7,881 nt of DNA, from positions 1-7,881 of the forward strand of contig JAUXMQ010000039.1 of the NCBI GenBank assembly GCA_030623125.1. The letters are read 5' to 3'. The notes under the pieces were generated by a model that saw only the letters and a list, made by a program, of their open reading frames with translations, had not been told where the DNA came from and made no database searches. This DNA is from Acidimicrobiia bacterium. Lineage in GTDB: Bacteria > Actinomycetota > Acidimicrobiia > Spongiisociales > ZC4RG35. The position numbers were made by a program, and so were the translations under genes. Of this stretch, positions 1 through 7,135 are shown one piece after another. The number at the start of each line of letters is the position of its first letter. Within the stretch, counting starts at the first letter, position 1.

Positions 1-1410
1 ATCCCGAACAACGTCGGGCTCGCCGACGATCCCAAGCTCCGCCGGGCCCTCGAGGAGTGGCATCCCGGCTATCTCGACTGGTGGATGTCCATGGGCCCCG
101 ACGGATTCCAGATGGCCGACGTGTATCTCCGCACGGCCATCAGCGTCGAGAAGCAGGGTTGGGCGAAGTTCGAGTATGTGAGGATGCCTGAGTACCGATG
201 GGGGATCCTGCTGGCGCCGGCCGTGGAGAACAGGACGATTCCCTGTGGTGAGCATCTCGGTGAGCCGGTCTGGCAGCAGATCCCTGGCGAGTACCGGGCG
301 ATGTTGCGTCGTTTGATCGTCATCCAGGGTGACACCGAGCCCGCGTCAGTCGAGCAGCAGCGTCATCTCGGCTCCACAGCGCCTTCGCTATACGACATGC
401 GCAACCTGTTCCAGGTGAATGTCGAGGAGGGCCGCCACCTGTGGGCAATGGTCTATCTACTCCAGAAATATTTCGGACGCGACGGGCGTGAGGAGGCCCA
501 GGAGCTCTTGCTACGACAATCTGGAAACGCCGATCGGCCACGGATGCTGGGGGCTTTCAACGAGGAAACACCCGACTGGCTGTCATTTTTCATGTTCACC
601 TTCTTCACCGACAGGGACGGCAAGATGCAGTTGGAGGCTCTGGCCCAGTCCGGTTTCGACCCCCTCAGCCGCACCTGTCGATTCATGCTGGCGGAGGAAG
701 CTCATCACATGTTCGTGGGATACACCGGCGTTCAGCGGATCGTTCAGAGGACCTGTGAGGCGATGCGGGAAGCCGGCGTCGACGACCCCTACGACTCCGA
801 GGCCGTGCGAGCCCTGGGAGTCATCGACCTTCCCACCATTCAGCGCAAGACGAACCTCCACTTCTCACTGACCCTGGACCTCTTTGGCTCCGAGGAGTCG
901 ACCAACGCCGCCAACTTCTTCAACGCCGGGATCAAAGGGCGCTATCACGAAGAGCGACTGGAGGACGACCACCAGCTTCTGGCAGCGACATACCCGGTGA
1001 CCAAGCTGGTCGACGGGGAGTTGCGTCTGATCGAAGTGCCGGCGTTGAACGCTCTGAATGCAAGGTTGCGCGACGATTTCATCGGCGACTGCTCGGGTGG
1101 GGTGAAACGGTGGAATCGGGTGATAGCCGACACCGGGATCGACTTCGAGATCCGACTGCCGCACATTGCCTTCAATCGTGCCATAGGGGAGTTCTCGGGT
1201 ATCTATGTGTCGCCCACGGGCAATGTTCTGGCCGAAGATCAGTGGGCCTCAGAACGGGGCAGTTGGCTGCCCGACTCAGACGATGAGGCCTTCATTCAGG
1301 GTCTCATGCAGCCTGAGTTAGACCCGGGAAAGTTCGCAGGATGGATCGCCCCGCCGACCAAGGGTATCCACAACATGCCGGAAGAATTCCTGTACGTCAA
1401 GCTCCCCTAA
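1..1410 (+). CDS. boxB: Benzoyl-CoA 2,3-epoxidase, oxygenase component BoxB (5'-partial)
   Basis: Di-iron oxygenase that, with the reductase BoxA, inserts oxygen into the ring of benzoyl-CoA to give 2,3-epoxybenzoyl-CoA, the first committed step of the aerobic box pathway; cytosolic. The frame is open from base 1 (IPNNVGLADD...), so the ATG at base 85 is internal and 469 residues are visible. Two ExxH motifs of a four-helix-bundle di-iron site are seen: E143-G-R-H146 and E233-A-H-H236. E113 (in GDTEPAS) and D204 (in FFTDRD) complete the set. As I recall the Azoarcus evansii ligands (E120, E150, H153, D211, E240, H243), all six match with a constant offset of 7, so about seven N-terminal codons are missing. 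The C-terminal stretch (WIAPPTKGIHN) also looks typical of BoxB. Its stop lies 5 bases from the end of the convergent benzoate-CoA ligase gene, which supports a shared pathway. Family assignment is from memory of the sequences, without a search. Confidence 0.93.
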   Translation: MPNNVGLADDPKLRRALEEWHPGYLDWWMSMGPDGFQMADVYLRTAISVEKQGWAKFEYVRMPEYRWGILLAPAVENRTIPCGEHLGEPVWQQIPGEYRAMLRRLIVIQGDTEPASVEQQRHLGSTAPSLYDMRNLFQVNVEEGRHLWAMVYLLQKYFGRDGREEAQELLLRQSGNADRPRMLGAFNEETPDWLSFFMFTFFTDRDGKMQLEALAQSGFDPLSRTCRFMLAEEAHHMFVGYTGVQRIVQRTCEAMREAGVDDPYDSEAVRALGVIDLPTIQRKTNLHFSLTLDLFGSEESTNAANFFNAGIKGRYHEERLEDDHQLLAATYPVTKLVDGELRLIEVPALNALNARLRDDFIGDCSGGVKRWNRVIADTGIDFEIRLPHIAFNRAIGEFSGIYVSPTGNVLAEDQWASERGSWLPDSDDEAFIQGLMQPELDPGKFAGWIAPPTKGIHNMPEEFLYVKLP

Positions 1411-1427
1411 CTGCGCTAATCGCGCAG
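1411..1427. repeat. Short GC-rich inverted repeat at the boxB/benzoate-CoA ligase junction
   Basis: CTGCGC (1411-1416) and GCGCAG (1422-1427) form a perfect 6-bp stem around a 5-base TAATC loop. It fills the gap after the boxB stop and runs into the last codons of the convergent ligase gene. A stem of this kind reads the same on both strands and could help end transcription in both directions. No T-run follows on either strand, so a classical intrinsic terminator is not supported. It may also be chance in GC-rich sequence. Confidence 0.3.
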
Positions 1428-2942
1428 CCTGAATCGCTGGATCTTTCCTGTGGCTGTTCTCGGAAAGTCGTCGACGACCTCAACCACATGAGGGAACTCG
1501 TGACGCTGAAGTGCAGCCTTGCACCACTTCTGAAGCGAGGAGGTGAGTTCCTCCCCGTCATGGTGTCCTTCAGCCAATATCACGGTGGCCTTGATCCTCG
1601 AACGGTGGTCGATGTCGACCGCGACAACTGCGGCCTCATGTATCGCCTCATGTTCCATCAATCGGTTCTCGATCTCGATCGGGCTGACCCAAAGACCGCC
1701 GATTTTCATCATGTCGTCGACCCGGCCCATGTAGGTGTAGAAGCCGTCGGCGTCCCTGCGGTAGCGATCACCGGAAAGGAACCAGTCGCCACGGATCTTG
1801 TCCCTGGTGCGATCCAGCTGATGCCAGTAGGCACTCAGAGCGCTGGGGCCCTTGACCCACATCTCCCCCGCTTCGTCTGTCTCACAAAGCTCGCCGTCGA
1901 CATCACGGATCTCGAGTGAGTAGCCGTCAACGGGCACGCCGGTGGTACCGGGCTTCACCGAGGCCTCCCGATTCGAACAGTAAATGTGGAGCAGTTCTGT
2001 TGAGCCGATGCCGTCGAGGATCTCGAGACCGGTGCGATCGAGGAATTGCCTCCAGATCTCCGGCGGCAACGGTTCGGCGGCGGAGACGGCCGTCCGCACC
2101 GCCGACCAGTCCGTCTCGTCGAACTGTGGGTCGGCGAGCATCGCGTTGTACAGGGCAGGCACCGTGAAGAGCACAGACGGTCTCTGACTGCGAATCCGCT
2201 CCAGTAGCCGGTCGGGGGATGGCCGACCTGTCAGGTAGACAGATGTCGCTCCTGTCCACAACGGGAAACTCAGGTTGTTGCCAAGACCGTAGGCATGAAA
2301 CATCTTCGTGCTCGAGAAGACCACGTCGCTCTGACCGATGCCCAACACCGATTCTGCGTATGCGGTGCAGGTTGCCGCGATGTCGGCGTGACGGTGAATC
2401 ACGCCCTTCGGCAGACCCGTCGAGCCCGACGAATACAGCCAGAACGCCATGTCATCGGGGTGTGTGGTGACCGGAGTGAAATCGCCGACATCGGCTCTCA
2501 TCCATTCGTCGAGGGAGTCGGCATCGTCGGGCGCCGTCCCGTTGCCGACTATCAGACGCACATCGGGCCGGGAAGCGATCTGAGGACCGACAATCTCCAG
2601 AAAGGCATGATCGACGACCGCGGCCACCGCATAGGAGTCATCCAGGAAATAGCCGAAGTCTTCAGGACGGGCTAGAAAGTTGACCGGTACCGGGATTGCC
2701 CCGATGCGCATGGCCCCCAGGAATGTCGCCGGAAACGCAGGTGTGTCGTCCAGCACCAGCAACAAACGATCTTCTCTCCTAACCCCGGCATCGGCGAGCT
2801 GACCCGCAACATTGCACACCGCGGCGTGGAGCCTGTCGGCAGACCATGCCTCGTTGTCTGCCGTTATCAGCGCGGTCTCCGACCCTCGCCCGGCTTCGAG
2901 CCACCCATCGATGAGGGTGCTCACGTTGGGTCCGGTCTGCAT
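1416..2942 (-). CDS. bclA: Benzoate-CoA ligase (AMP-forming)
   Basis: Activates benzoate with ATP and CoA to benzoyl-CoA, the substrate of the BoxB system encoded opposite; cytosolic ANL-superfamily enzyme of 508 residues, normal for the family. Motifs: P-loop YSSGSTGLPKG (170-180), the benzoate-ligase signature around AYGLGN (217-222), GIGSTELLHIY (311-321) with the pocket His 319, SGD (390-392), GRVDD hinge (406-410) and the C-terminal catalytic lysine K500 in PRTATGKIQRF. The AYGLGN and STELLHI segments separate this family from fatty-acid ligases. I chose the ATG at 2942, 7 bases after the upstream stop. An in-frame ATG at 3002 would overlap the upstream gene by 53 bases and add 20 residues unlike the family. 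The chosen start has no clear Shine-Dalgarno, so translation may rely on reinitiation. Last gene of a three-ligase operon. A related ring acid such as a hydroxy- or aminobenzoate is possible because the pocket motif has His 216 where Phe is usual. Confidence 0.88.
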   Translation of the reverse strand: MQTGPNVSTLIDGWLEAGRGSETALITADNEAWSADRLHAAVCNVAGQLADAGVRREDRLLLVLDDTPAFPATFLGAMRIGAIPVPVNFLARPEDFGYFLDDSYAVAAVVDHAFLEIVGPQIASRPDVRLIVGNGTAPDDADSLDEWMRADVGDFTPVTTHPDDMAFWLYSSGSTGLPKGVIHRHADIAATCTAYAESVLGIGQSDVVFSSTKMFHAYGLGNNLSFPLWTGATSVYLTGRPSPDRLLERIRSQRPSVLFTVPALYNAMLADPQFDETDWSAVRTAVSAAEPLPPEIWRQFLDRTGLEILDGIGSTELLHIYCSNREASVKPGTTGVPVDGYSLEIRDVDGELCETDEAGEMWVKGPSALSAYWHQLDRTRDKIRGDWFLSGDRYRRDADGFYTYMGRVDDMMKIGGLWVSPIEIENRLMEHEAIHEAAVVAVDIDHRSRIKATVILAEGHHDGEELTSSLQKWCKAALQRHEFPHVVEVVDDFPRTATGKIQRFRLRD

Positions 2943-2949
2943 TGCCGTG

Positions 2950-4584
2950 TTAGGCCGTGGCCGCAGTAGCGTCCAGGCCGAGCTCGGCGATCGACTTGTC
3001 ACGCATCTCGACCTTGCGAACCTTGCCGGTGACCGTCATCGGGAACTCGCTGACGAACCTGACGTATCGGGGAATCTTGAAGTGGGCGATCTTGTTTCTG
3101 CAGAAGTCCTTCAACTCCTCCTCGGTTAGCTCTTCGCCGGGGGCAAGCTGGACCCAGGCCATGATCTCCTCGCCGTATTTTTCGTCGGGAACCCCTATGA
3201 CCTGGGCATCGGCGATGGCCGGGTGGGAGTAGAGGAACTCCTCGATCTCGCGGGGATAGATGTTCTCGCCGCCACGGATGATCATGTCCTTTATCCGACC
3301 AACGATGTTGACGTAGCCGTCGTCGTCCATGGTGGCCAGGTCGCCCGAGTGCATCCACCCATCAGCATCAATGGCTTCGGCAGTCATCTCAGAATCGTTC
3401 CAATAGCCCAGCATCACGTGGTAGCCCCGGGTGCAGTATTCGCCCTCCTCGCCGCGGGGAACCACCTCCCCGGTTTCGGGGTCGACGATCTTGGACTCGA
3501 CATGCGGGCCAACTCGCCCAACGGTCGTAACCCGATGCTCGACGGAGTCGTCGGTGCTCGTCTGGGTGGAGACAGGAGATGTCTCGGTCATGCCGTATGC
3601 GATGGTGACCTCCGCCATGCCCATGTCGTCGATGACGCTGCGCATCACCTCCGTCGGGCACGGTGACCCGGCCATGATGCCGGTGCGCAGGGCAGACAGG
3701 TCGAAATCCGCCAGATCCGCGTGACCTAGCTCGGCGACGAACATGGTGGGGACCCCGTAGAGCGAGGTGCATCTCTCGTCCTGAAGCGTTTGCAACACGG
3801 CTTCAGGATCGAATGTCGGTGACGGCACCACCATGGCGGCACCGAATACCGAGCAAGCCAGGTTGCCCATGACCATGCCGAAACAGTGATAGAACGGAAC
3901 AGGGATGCAGATCCGATCGTCTTCGGTGTAGGCGCAGGCGTCGCCGACAAAAAGAGCGTTGTTGAGAATGCTTCGATGGCTGAGAGTGGCGCCCTTTGGA
4001 CGCCCCGTGGTGCCGGATGTGTACTGGATGTTGATCGGGTCACCTGGGTCGAGAGAGTCGGCCCGAGCAGTCAGCTCGTCGCCGGACACCGTCGCCCCCC
4101 CTTCGATCAACTCCGACCAGTCGTCGGTGTCGAAGTAGATCACCTTTTCGAGATCCGGGAGACCGGGGGCAACCTCTTCGACCATGTCACGGTATCCCGA
4201 AGTCAGATACTCGGTGCGTGTCACCAGGAGACGGCAGCCAGACTGGTCGAGGGCGTACTGGAGCTCGTTGACCCGATAGGCAGGATTGATGTTGACCTGG
4301 ATGGCGCCGATCTTGGCTGTGGCGTACTGGATGTAGATCCACTCGGCGAAGTTGGGGCTCCACATGCCGACCCGGTCGCCGACCTGGATTCCCACTGCCA
4401 TGAGGCCTTTGGCCACCTCATTGATGGTGTTGTAAAACTCAGCCCAGGTCTGACGAATCCCCTGATGCACGACCACGAGAGCCTCTCGATCGGGAAATCG
4501 ATCCACTGTGGCCTCGAGGTTGGCGCCGATGGTCGAGGACAACAAGGGGGTGTCGGTTGGGCCGGCGGCTATTGACAGGGTCAC
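2950..4584 (-). CDS. FadD/ACSF2-like fatty-acyl-CoA ligase (AMP-forming)
   Basis: ANL-superfamily acyl-CoA synthetase that adenylates a carboxylic acid and transfers it to CoA. The family usually takes medium- or long-chain fatty acids, sometimes aryl-alkanoates; the exact substrate cannot be read from the sequence. It has 544 residues from a GTG start. Motifs: N-terminal DTPLLSSTIGANLEATVDRFP typical of ACSF2-like proteins, ATAKIGAIQVNINPAYR (88-104), P-loop YTSGTTGRPKG (188-198), YGMTETSP (330-337), HSGD (412-415), GRIKDMIIRGGENIYP (429-444) and the catalytic lysine K521 in TVTGK. The start is set by GTGA, which overlaps the TGA of the preceding ligase gene, and by AAGGAG five bases upstream. 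A longer reading from 4674 would lie entirely inside the preceding gene and is rejected. Middle gene of the ligase operon, translationally coupled to the first and 7 bases from the third. Confidence 0.9.
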   Translation of the reverse strand: MTLSIAAGPTDTPLLSSTIGANLEATVDRFPDREALVVVHQGIRQTWAEFYNTINEVAKGLMAVGIQVGDRVGMWSPNFAEWIYIQYATAKIGAIQVNINPAYRVNELQYALDQSGCRLLVTRTEYLTSGYRDMVEEVAPGLPDLEKVIYFDTDDWSELIEGGATVSGDELTARADSLDPGDPINIQYTSGTTGRPKGATLSHRSILNNALFVGDACAYTEDDRICIPVPFYHCFGMVMGNLACSVFGAAMVVPSPTFDPEAVLQTLQDERCTSLYGVPTMFVAELGHADLADFDLSALRTGIMAGSPCPTEVMRSVIDDMGMAEVTIAYGMTETSPVSTQTSTDDSVEHRVTTVGRVGPHVESKIVDPETGEVVPRGEEGEYCTRGYHVMLGYWNDSEMTAEAIDADGWMHSGDLATMDDDGYVNIVGRIKDMIIRGGENIYPREIEEFLYSHPAIADAQVIGVPDEKYGEEIMAWVQLAPGEELTEEELKDFCRNKIAHFKIPRYVRFVSEFPMTVTGKVRKVEMRDKSIAELGLDATAATA

Positions 4585-6479
4585 TGCTGCTCCTTCCCAT
4601 ACCCCATCGATGAGAGGGCGACACCGATCTCGTCGAGGATTGCCGGGTCGTCGATCGTGGCCGGCATCGTCCACTCTTCTCCATCGGCGATATTGCGCAT
4701 GGTCCCCCGGAGGATCTTTCCCGAACGTGTCTTGGGAAGCCGGGCGACCACACTCGCCTGCTTGAAGGAGGCAACCGGGCCGATCCGCTCCCGGATCATG
4801 GCCACCAGTTCGGACTCGACCTCGGCCGGATCCCGGTCGGCGCCGGCAGCCAGAACGACAAACCCGATCGGAAGCTGACCCTTCAGCTCATCAGCAACAC
4901 CGATGACGGCGCACTCCGCCACGTCGGGATGCTCGGCCAGGACCTCTTCCATCGCCCCCGTCGACAGCCTGTGACCGGCCGTGTTGATGATGTCATCAAT
5001 ACGGCTCATGATGTAGACGTAACCGTCGTCGTCCTTGTACCCCGCATCCGCGGTGAGGTAGAACCCTGGGTACGTATTCATGTAGGCGTCGAGGAACCGA
5101 TCATCGGCGTTCCAAAGTGTCGGCAGCGTTCCCGGAGGCAGGGGGAGGCGTACGACGATGGCACCGATCTCGCCCGGGTCGCACTCCTCACCGCTCTCCT
5201 TGAGCACTCTGATGTCATAACCCGGTACAGGAAGGGTTGGAGAGCCCGGTTTGATGGGAAAGGTCTCAATGCCGATCGGATTGGTGGCCATCGGCCAGCC
5301 GCTTTCGGTCTGCCACCAGTGGTCGATCACAGGAACGCCCAGCTTCTCTTCTGCCCAATGGAGTGTATCGGGGTCGCAGCGCTCGCCAGCCAGGAACAGC
5401 GTCTGAAACTTCGAGAGGTCGTAGCGGGCGATGAACTCGCCATCGGGGTCGTCGCGTTTTATCGCCCGGAAGGCGGTGGGAGCTGTGAAGAGGACGGAGA
5501 CGCCGTGCTGGGCGATCACACGCCAAAACGCACCCGGGTCGGGGGTTCCGACCGGCTTGCCCTCGTAGAGGATGGTGGTGCATCCGTGAAACAGCGGCGC
5601 ATACACGATGTAGGAGTGCCCCACAGTCCAGCCGAGATCCGACGCTGCCCAATAAGTCTCGCCCGGCTCAACGCCGTATAGCGATTGCATCGACCAGGCC
5701 AATGCCACCGCGTGGCCACCGTTGTCGCGCACGATTCCCTTGGGCTCTCCTGTGGTTCCTGACGTGTAGAGGATATAGAGCGGATCCGTCGCTGCCACGG
5801 GCACACAGTCAACCGGCGACGCAGAGCTCACCCTCTCCAACCAATCGACGTCCCTGCCCTCTACCATGGTCGCTCGAGCCTGGGGACGTTGAAGCACCAT
5901 CACCGTTCTCGGCTTGTGATCAGCGAGGTCAATTGCCGCATCGAGCAACGGCTTGTACTCGACGATCCGTCCGGGCTCTATCCCACAGCTCGCCGAGAGA
6001 ATCACGGTCGGTTGTGCGTCGTCAATCCTCGTGGCCAACTCGTTGGCCGCGAAGCCTCCGAACACCACCGAATGGATGGCGCCAATCCGGGCACAAGCGA
6101 GCATGGCCATGGCGGCTTCGGGCACCATCGGCATGTAGATGATGACCCTGTCGCCCTTCTTCACTCCGAGGTCGGAAAGCGCACCCGCCAATATGGCGAC
6201 CTCGTCGCGGAATTCCCTGTAGGTAAACGACTTGACGGTGTCGGTTACCGGCGAGTCGTAGATCAACGCCAACTGATCCGCCCGTCCGCCGTCCACGTGG
6301 CGATCGAGGACGTTGTGACAAGTGTTGAGAACCCCGTCCGGGAACCACCGATAAAACGGCGGGCGAGAATCGTCCAGTACCTGCTGTGGGACCACGTCCC
6401 AATCGATCAACTCGGCCGCCTTGCCCCAAAACGCCTCCGGCTCGGCAAGTGAACGCTCATAAACGTCTTGGTAAGTCAT
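4581..6479 (-). CDS. prpE: Propionate/short-chain acyl-CoA ligase (PrpE/ACSS3 type)
   Basis: AMP-forming ligase of the acetyl/propionyl-CoA synthetase branch, making a short-chain acyl-CoA (most likely propionyl-CoA) from the free acid; cytosolic, 632 residues as usual for PrpE. Seen: the N-terminal ACS cap (EPEAFWGKAAELIDW, about 13-27, then NTCHNVLDRHV at 52-62), YMPMVPEAAMAMLACARIGA (115-134), P-loop YTSGTTGEPKG (238-248), SDLGWTVGHSYIVY (280-293), WWQTESGWP (388-396), the hinge RIDDIIN (493-499), AGHRLSTGAMEEVL (501-514) and the catalytic lysine K588 in PKTRSGK. The AGHRLSTG segment and the YLTADAG motif point to the ACSS3-like subgroup; substrates such as propionate, butyrate or isobutyrate are possible. 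The ATG at 6479 begins the conserved N-terminus MTYQDVYERS; an in-frame ATG at 6635 adds 52 basic, unconserved residues across the intergenic region and is rejected. A weak AGGA lies nine bases upstream. First gene of the ligase operon. Confidence 0.88.
   Translation of the reverse strand: MTYQDVYERSLAEPEAFWGKAAELIDWDVVPQQVLDDSRPPFYRWFPDGVLNTCHNVLDRHVDGGRADQLALIYDSPVTDTVKSFTYREFRDEVAILAGALSDLGVKKGDRVIIYMPMVPEAAMAMLACARIGAIHSVVFGGFAANELATRIDDAQPTVILSASCGIEPGRIVEYKPLLDAAIDLADHKPRTVMVLQRPQARATMVEGRDVDWLERVSSASPVDCVPVAATDPLYILYTSGTTGEPKGIVRDNGGHAVALAWSMQSLYGVEPGETYWAASDLGWTVGHSYIVYAPLFHGCTTILYEGKPVGTPDPGAFWRVIAQHGVSVLFTAPTAFRAIKRDDPDGEFIARYDLSKFQTLFLAGERCDPDTLHWAEEKLGVPVIDHWWQTESGWPMATNPIGIETFPIKPGSPTLPVPGYDIRVLKESGEECDPGEIGAIVVRLPLPPGTLPTLWNADDRFLDAYMNTYPGFYLTADAGYKDDDGYVYIMSRIDDIINTAGHRLSTGAMEEVLAEHPDVAECAVIGVADELKGQLPIGFVVLAAGADRDPAEVESELVAMIRERIGPVASFKQASVVARLPKTRSGKILRGTMRNIADGEEWTMPATIDDPAILDEIGVALSSMGYGKEQQ
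4590..4595 (-). promoter_or_regulatory. Ribosome binding site fixing the GTG start of the middle ligase
   Basis: On the minus strand AAGGAG sits five bases before the GTG at 4584. It lies within the final codons of the upstream propionate-type ligase gene. Together with the GTGA overlap this decides the start over the longer in-frame ATG at 4674, and it indicates coupled translation of the two genes. Confidence 0.75.
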
Positions 6480-6487
6480 GGCAACCG

Positions 6488-6493
6488 ATCCTA
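6488..6493 (-). promoter_or_regulatory. Possible -10 element for the ligase operon
   Basis: Minus-strand TAGGAT fits the loose TANNNT pattern of GC-rich bacterial -10 boxes. It ends eight bases before the ATG at 6479, so a transcript from it would start at or within a few bases of the start codon (a nearly leaderless mRNA). No convincing -35 is seen 16-18 bases upstream, and the same bases supply the weak AGGA ribosome-binding match. Speculative. Confidence 0.2.
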
Positions 6494-6508
6494 GAGGAGC
6501 GGGAACCA

Positions 6509-6539
6509 CACCGACGGGCCGCCGCCGTTTCTGTCGGTG
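6509..6539. repeat. Inverted repeat in the divergent promoter region (operator candidate)
   Basis: CACCGAC (6509-6515) and GTCGGTG (6533-6539) are perfect 7-base inverted arms separated by 17 bases. They lie in the 113-base region between the divergently transcribed ligase operon and the DUF4262 gene, about 30-60 bases upstream of each start. This is a plausible place for a dimeric regulator site. In the plus-strand RNA the arms could extend to about 10 pairs with two G-U wobbles, so a hairpin in the DUF4262 leader is an alternative. No regulator gene is in the window. Confidence 0.3.
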
Positions 6540-6580
6540 GCCCCCCGTACGTTGAGCACTGATCCATCGGACAGACTTGA

Positions 6581-6586
6581 AGGGAG
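6581..6586 (+). promoter_or_regulatory. Ribosome binding site of the DUF4262 gene
   Basis: AGGGAG lies six bases before the ATG at 6593. An in-frame GTG at 6590 would leave only three bases, so this site favours the ATG. Confidence 0.6.
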
Positions 6587-6592
6587 TGAGTG

Positions 6593-7096
6593 ATGGATGC
6601 TCGAACACAGGCCTGGCTCGACCAGGAGGACGCAAATGTGGCAGAAAAGATCCGGCAGTATGGCTGGTTCATCCAATACGTTGGAGGAAGTTTCTGCAGC
6701 CGACCAGAATGTGAATGCTCGCAATCCGACGATCCAGCGTTCGCCTACACGGTCGGGCTGTTCGGACTGGCTCACCCCGAGCTGTTGATCTTTGGCGTGG
6801 GGCCCAACACCGCTGCCGGCGTCATCAATACGCTGGGCAGCCGTGTCCGCGACGGGGAGGCACTCCTACCGGGTCAGCTCGTCACGTTCGATGAGTGGCC
6901 ACACCAGATTATTCCGGAGCCGGTCCCCAACCCCGGAGAAATCGTGTTCGAGGCCAACCGGTACTACCAGCGGCCCGCCGATGTCTCTGTCCCCGTCCTC
7001 CAGCTCAGCTACGACGACACCGAAGGCAAATTTCCCCGGGAGAAGGGTTACGCCGCACCCGAGATGCAGCCGAGACCAGGCACTTTCAAGGCTTGA
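6593..7096 (+). CDS. DUF4262 domain-containing protein
   Basis: Protein of 167 residues, predicted soluble, of a family with no established function. Seen: an N-terminal helix with IRQYGWFIQYV (20-30), the family's FAYTVGLFGLAHPELLIFG (50-68), GQLVTFDEWPHQ (94-105), and the C-terminal QLSYDD...KFPREKGY...EMQPRPG pattern typical of DUF4262. A short insertion before FAYTVGL carries C35, C40 and C42 (CSRPECEC), which might bind a metal; this is inference. No signal peptide or membrane segment is seen. The ATG at 6593 is chosen over the adjacent in-frame GTG at 6590 because of the AGGGAG spacing. It is divergent from the ligase operon and convergent with the PAP2 gene, 39 bases between the stops. 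Nothing in its sequence ties it to benzoate metabolism. Confidence 0.85.
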   Translation: MDARTQAWLDQEDANVAEKIRQYGWFIQYVGGSFCSRPECECSQSDDPAFAYTVGLFGLAHPELLIFGVGPNTAAGVINTLGSRVRDGEALLPGQLVTFDEWPHQIIPEPVPNPGEIVFEANRYYQRPADVSVPVLQLSYDDTEGKFPREKGYAAPEMQPRPGTFKA

Positions 7097-7135
7097 AACG
7101 AGGAGTGGAAGGTCTGAGGTGGCTCCCCGGCTTCG

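Noticed and set aside
1341..1919. 192-codon open frame on the plus strand spanning the boxB/ligase junction
   Set aside because: Overlaps the 3' end of boxB in another frame and the benzoate-CoA ligase gene on the other strand; no domain or ribosome binding site.
3886..4575. 229-codon open frame on the plus strand
   Set aside because: Antisense to the middle ligase gene; its translation mirrors the reverse complement of conserved ligase codons and matches no family I know.
4929..5681. 250-codon open frame on the plus strand
   Set aside because: It lies wholly antisense to the PrpE-like ligase, whose motifs are intact. The translation shows no recognisable domain. It is typical of shadow frames in GC-rich genes.
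6480..6635. 52-residue N-terminal extension of the PrpE-like ligase
   Set aside because: It would be basic and unconserved, cross the whole intergenic region and overlap the DUF4262 start. The ATG at 6479 opens the conserved N-terminus.
7097..7135. Possible terminator between the convergent DUF4262 and PAP2 genes
   Set aside because: No stem with a following T-run was found on either strand in these 39 bases.
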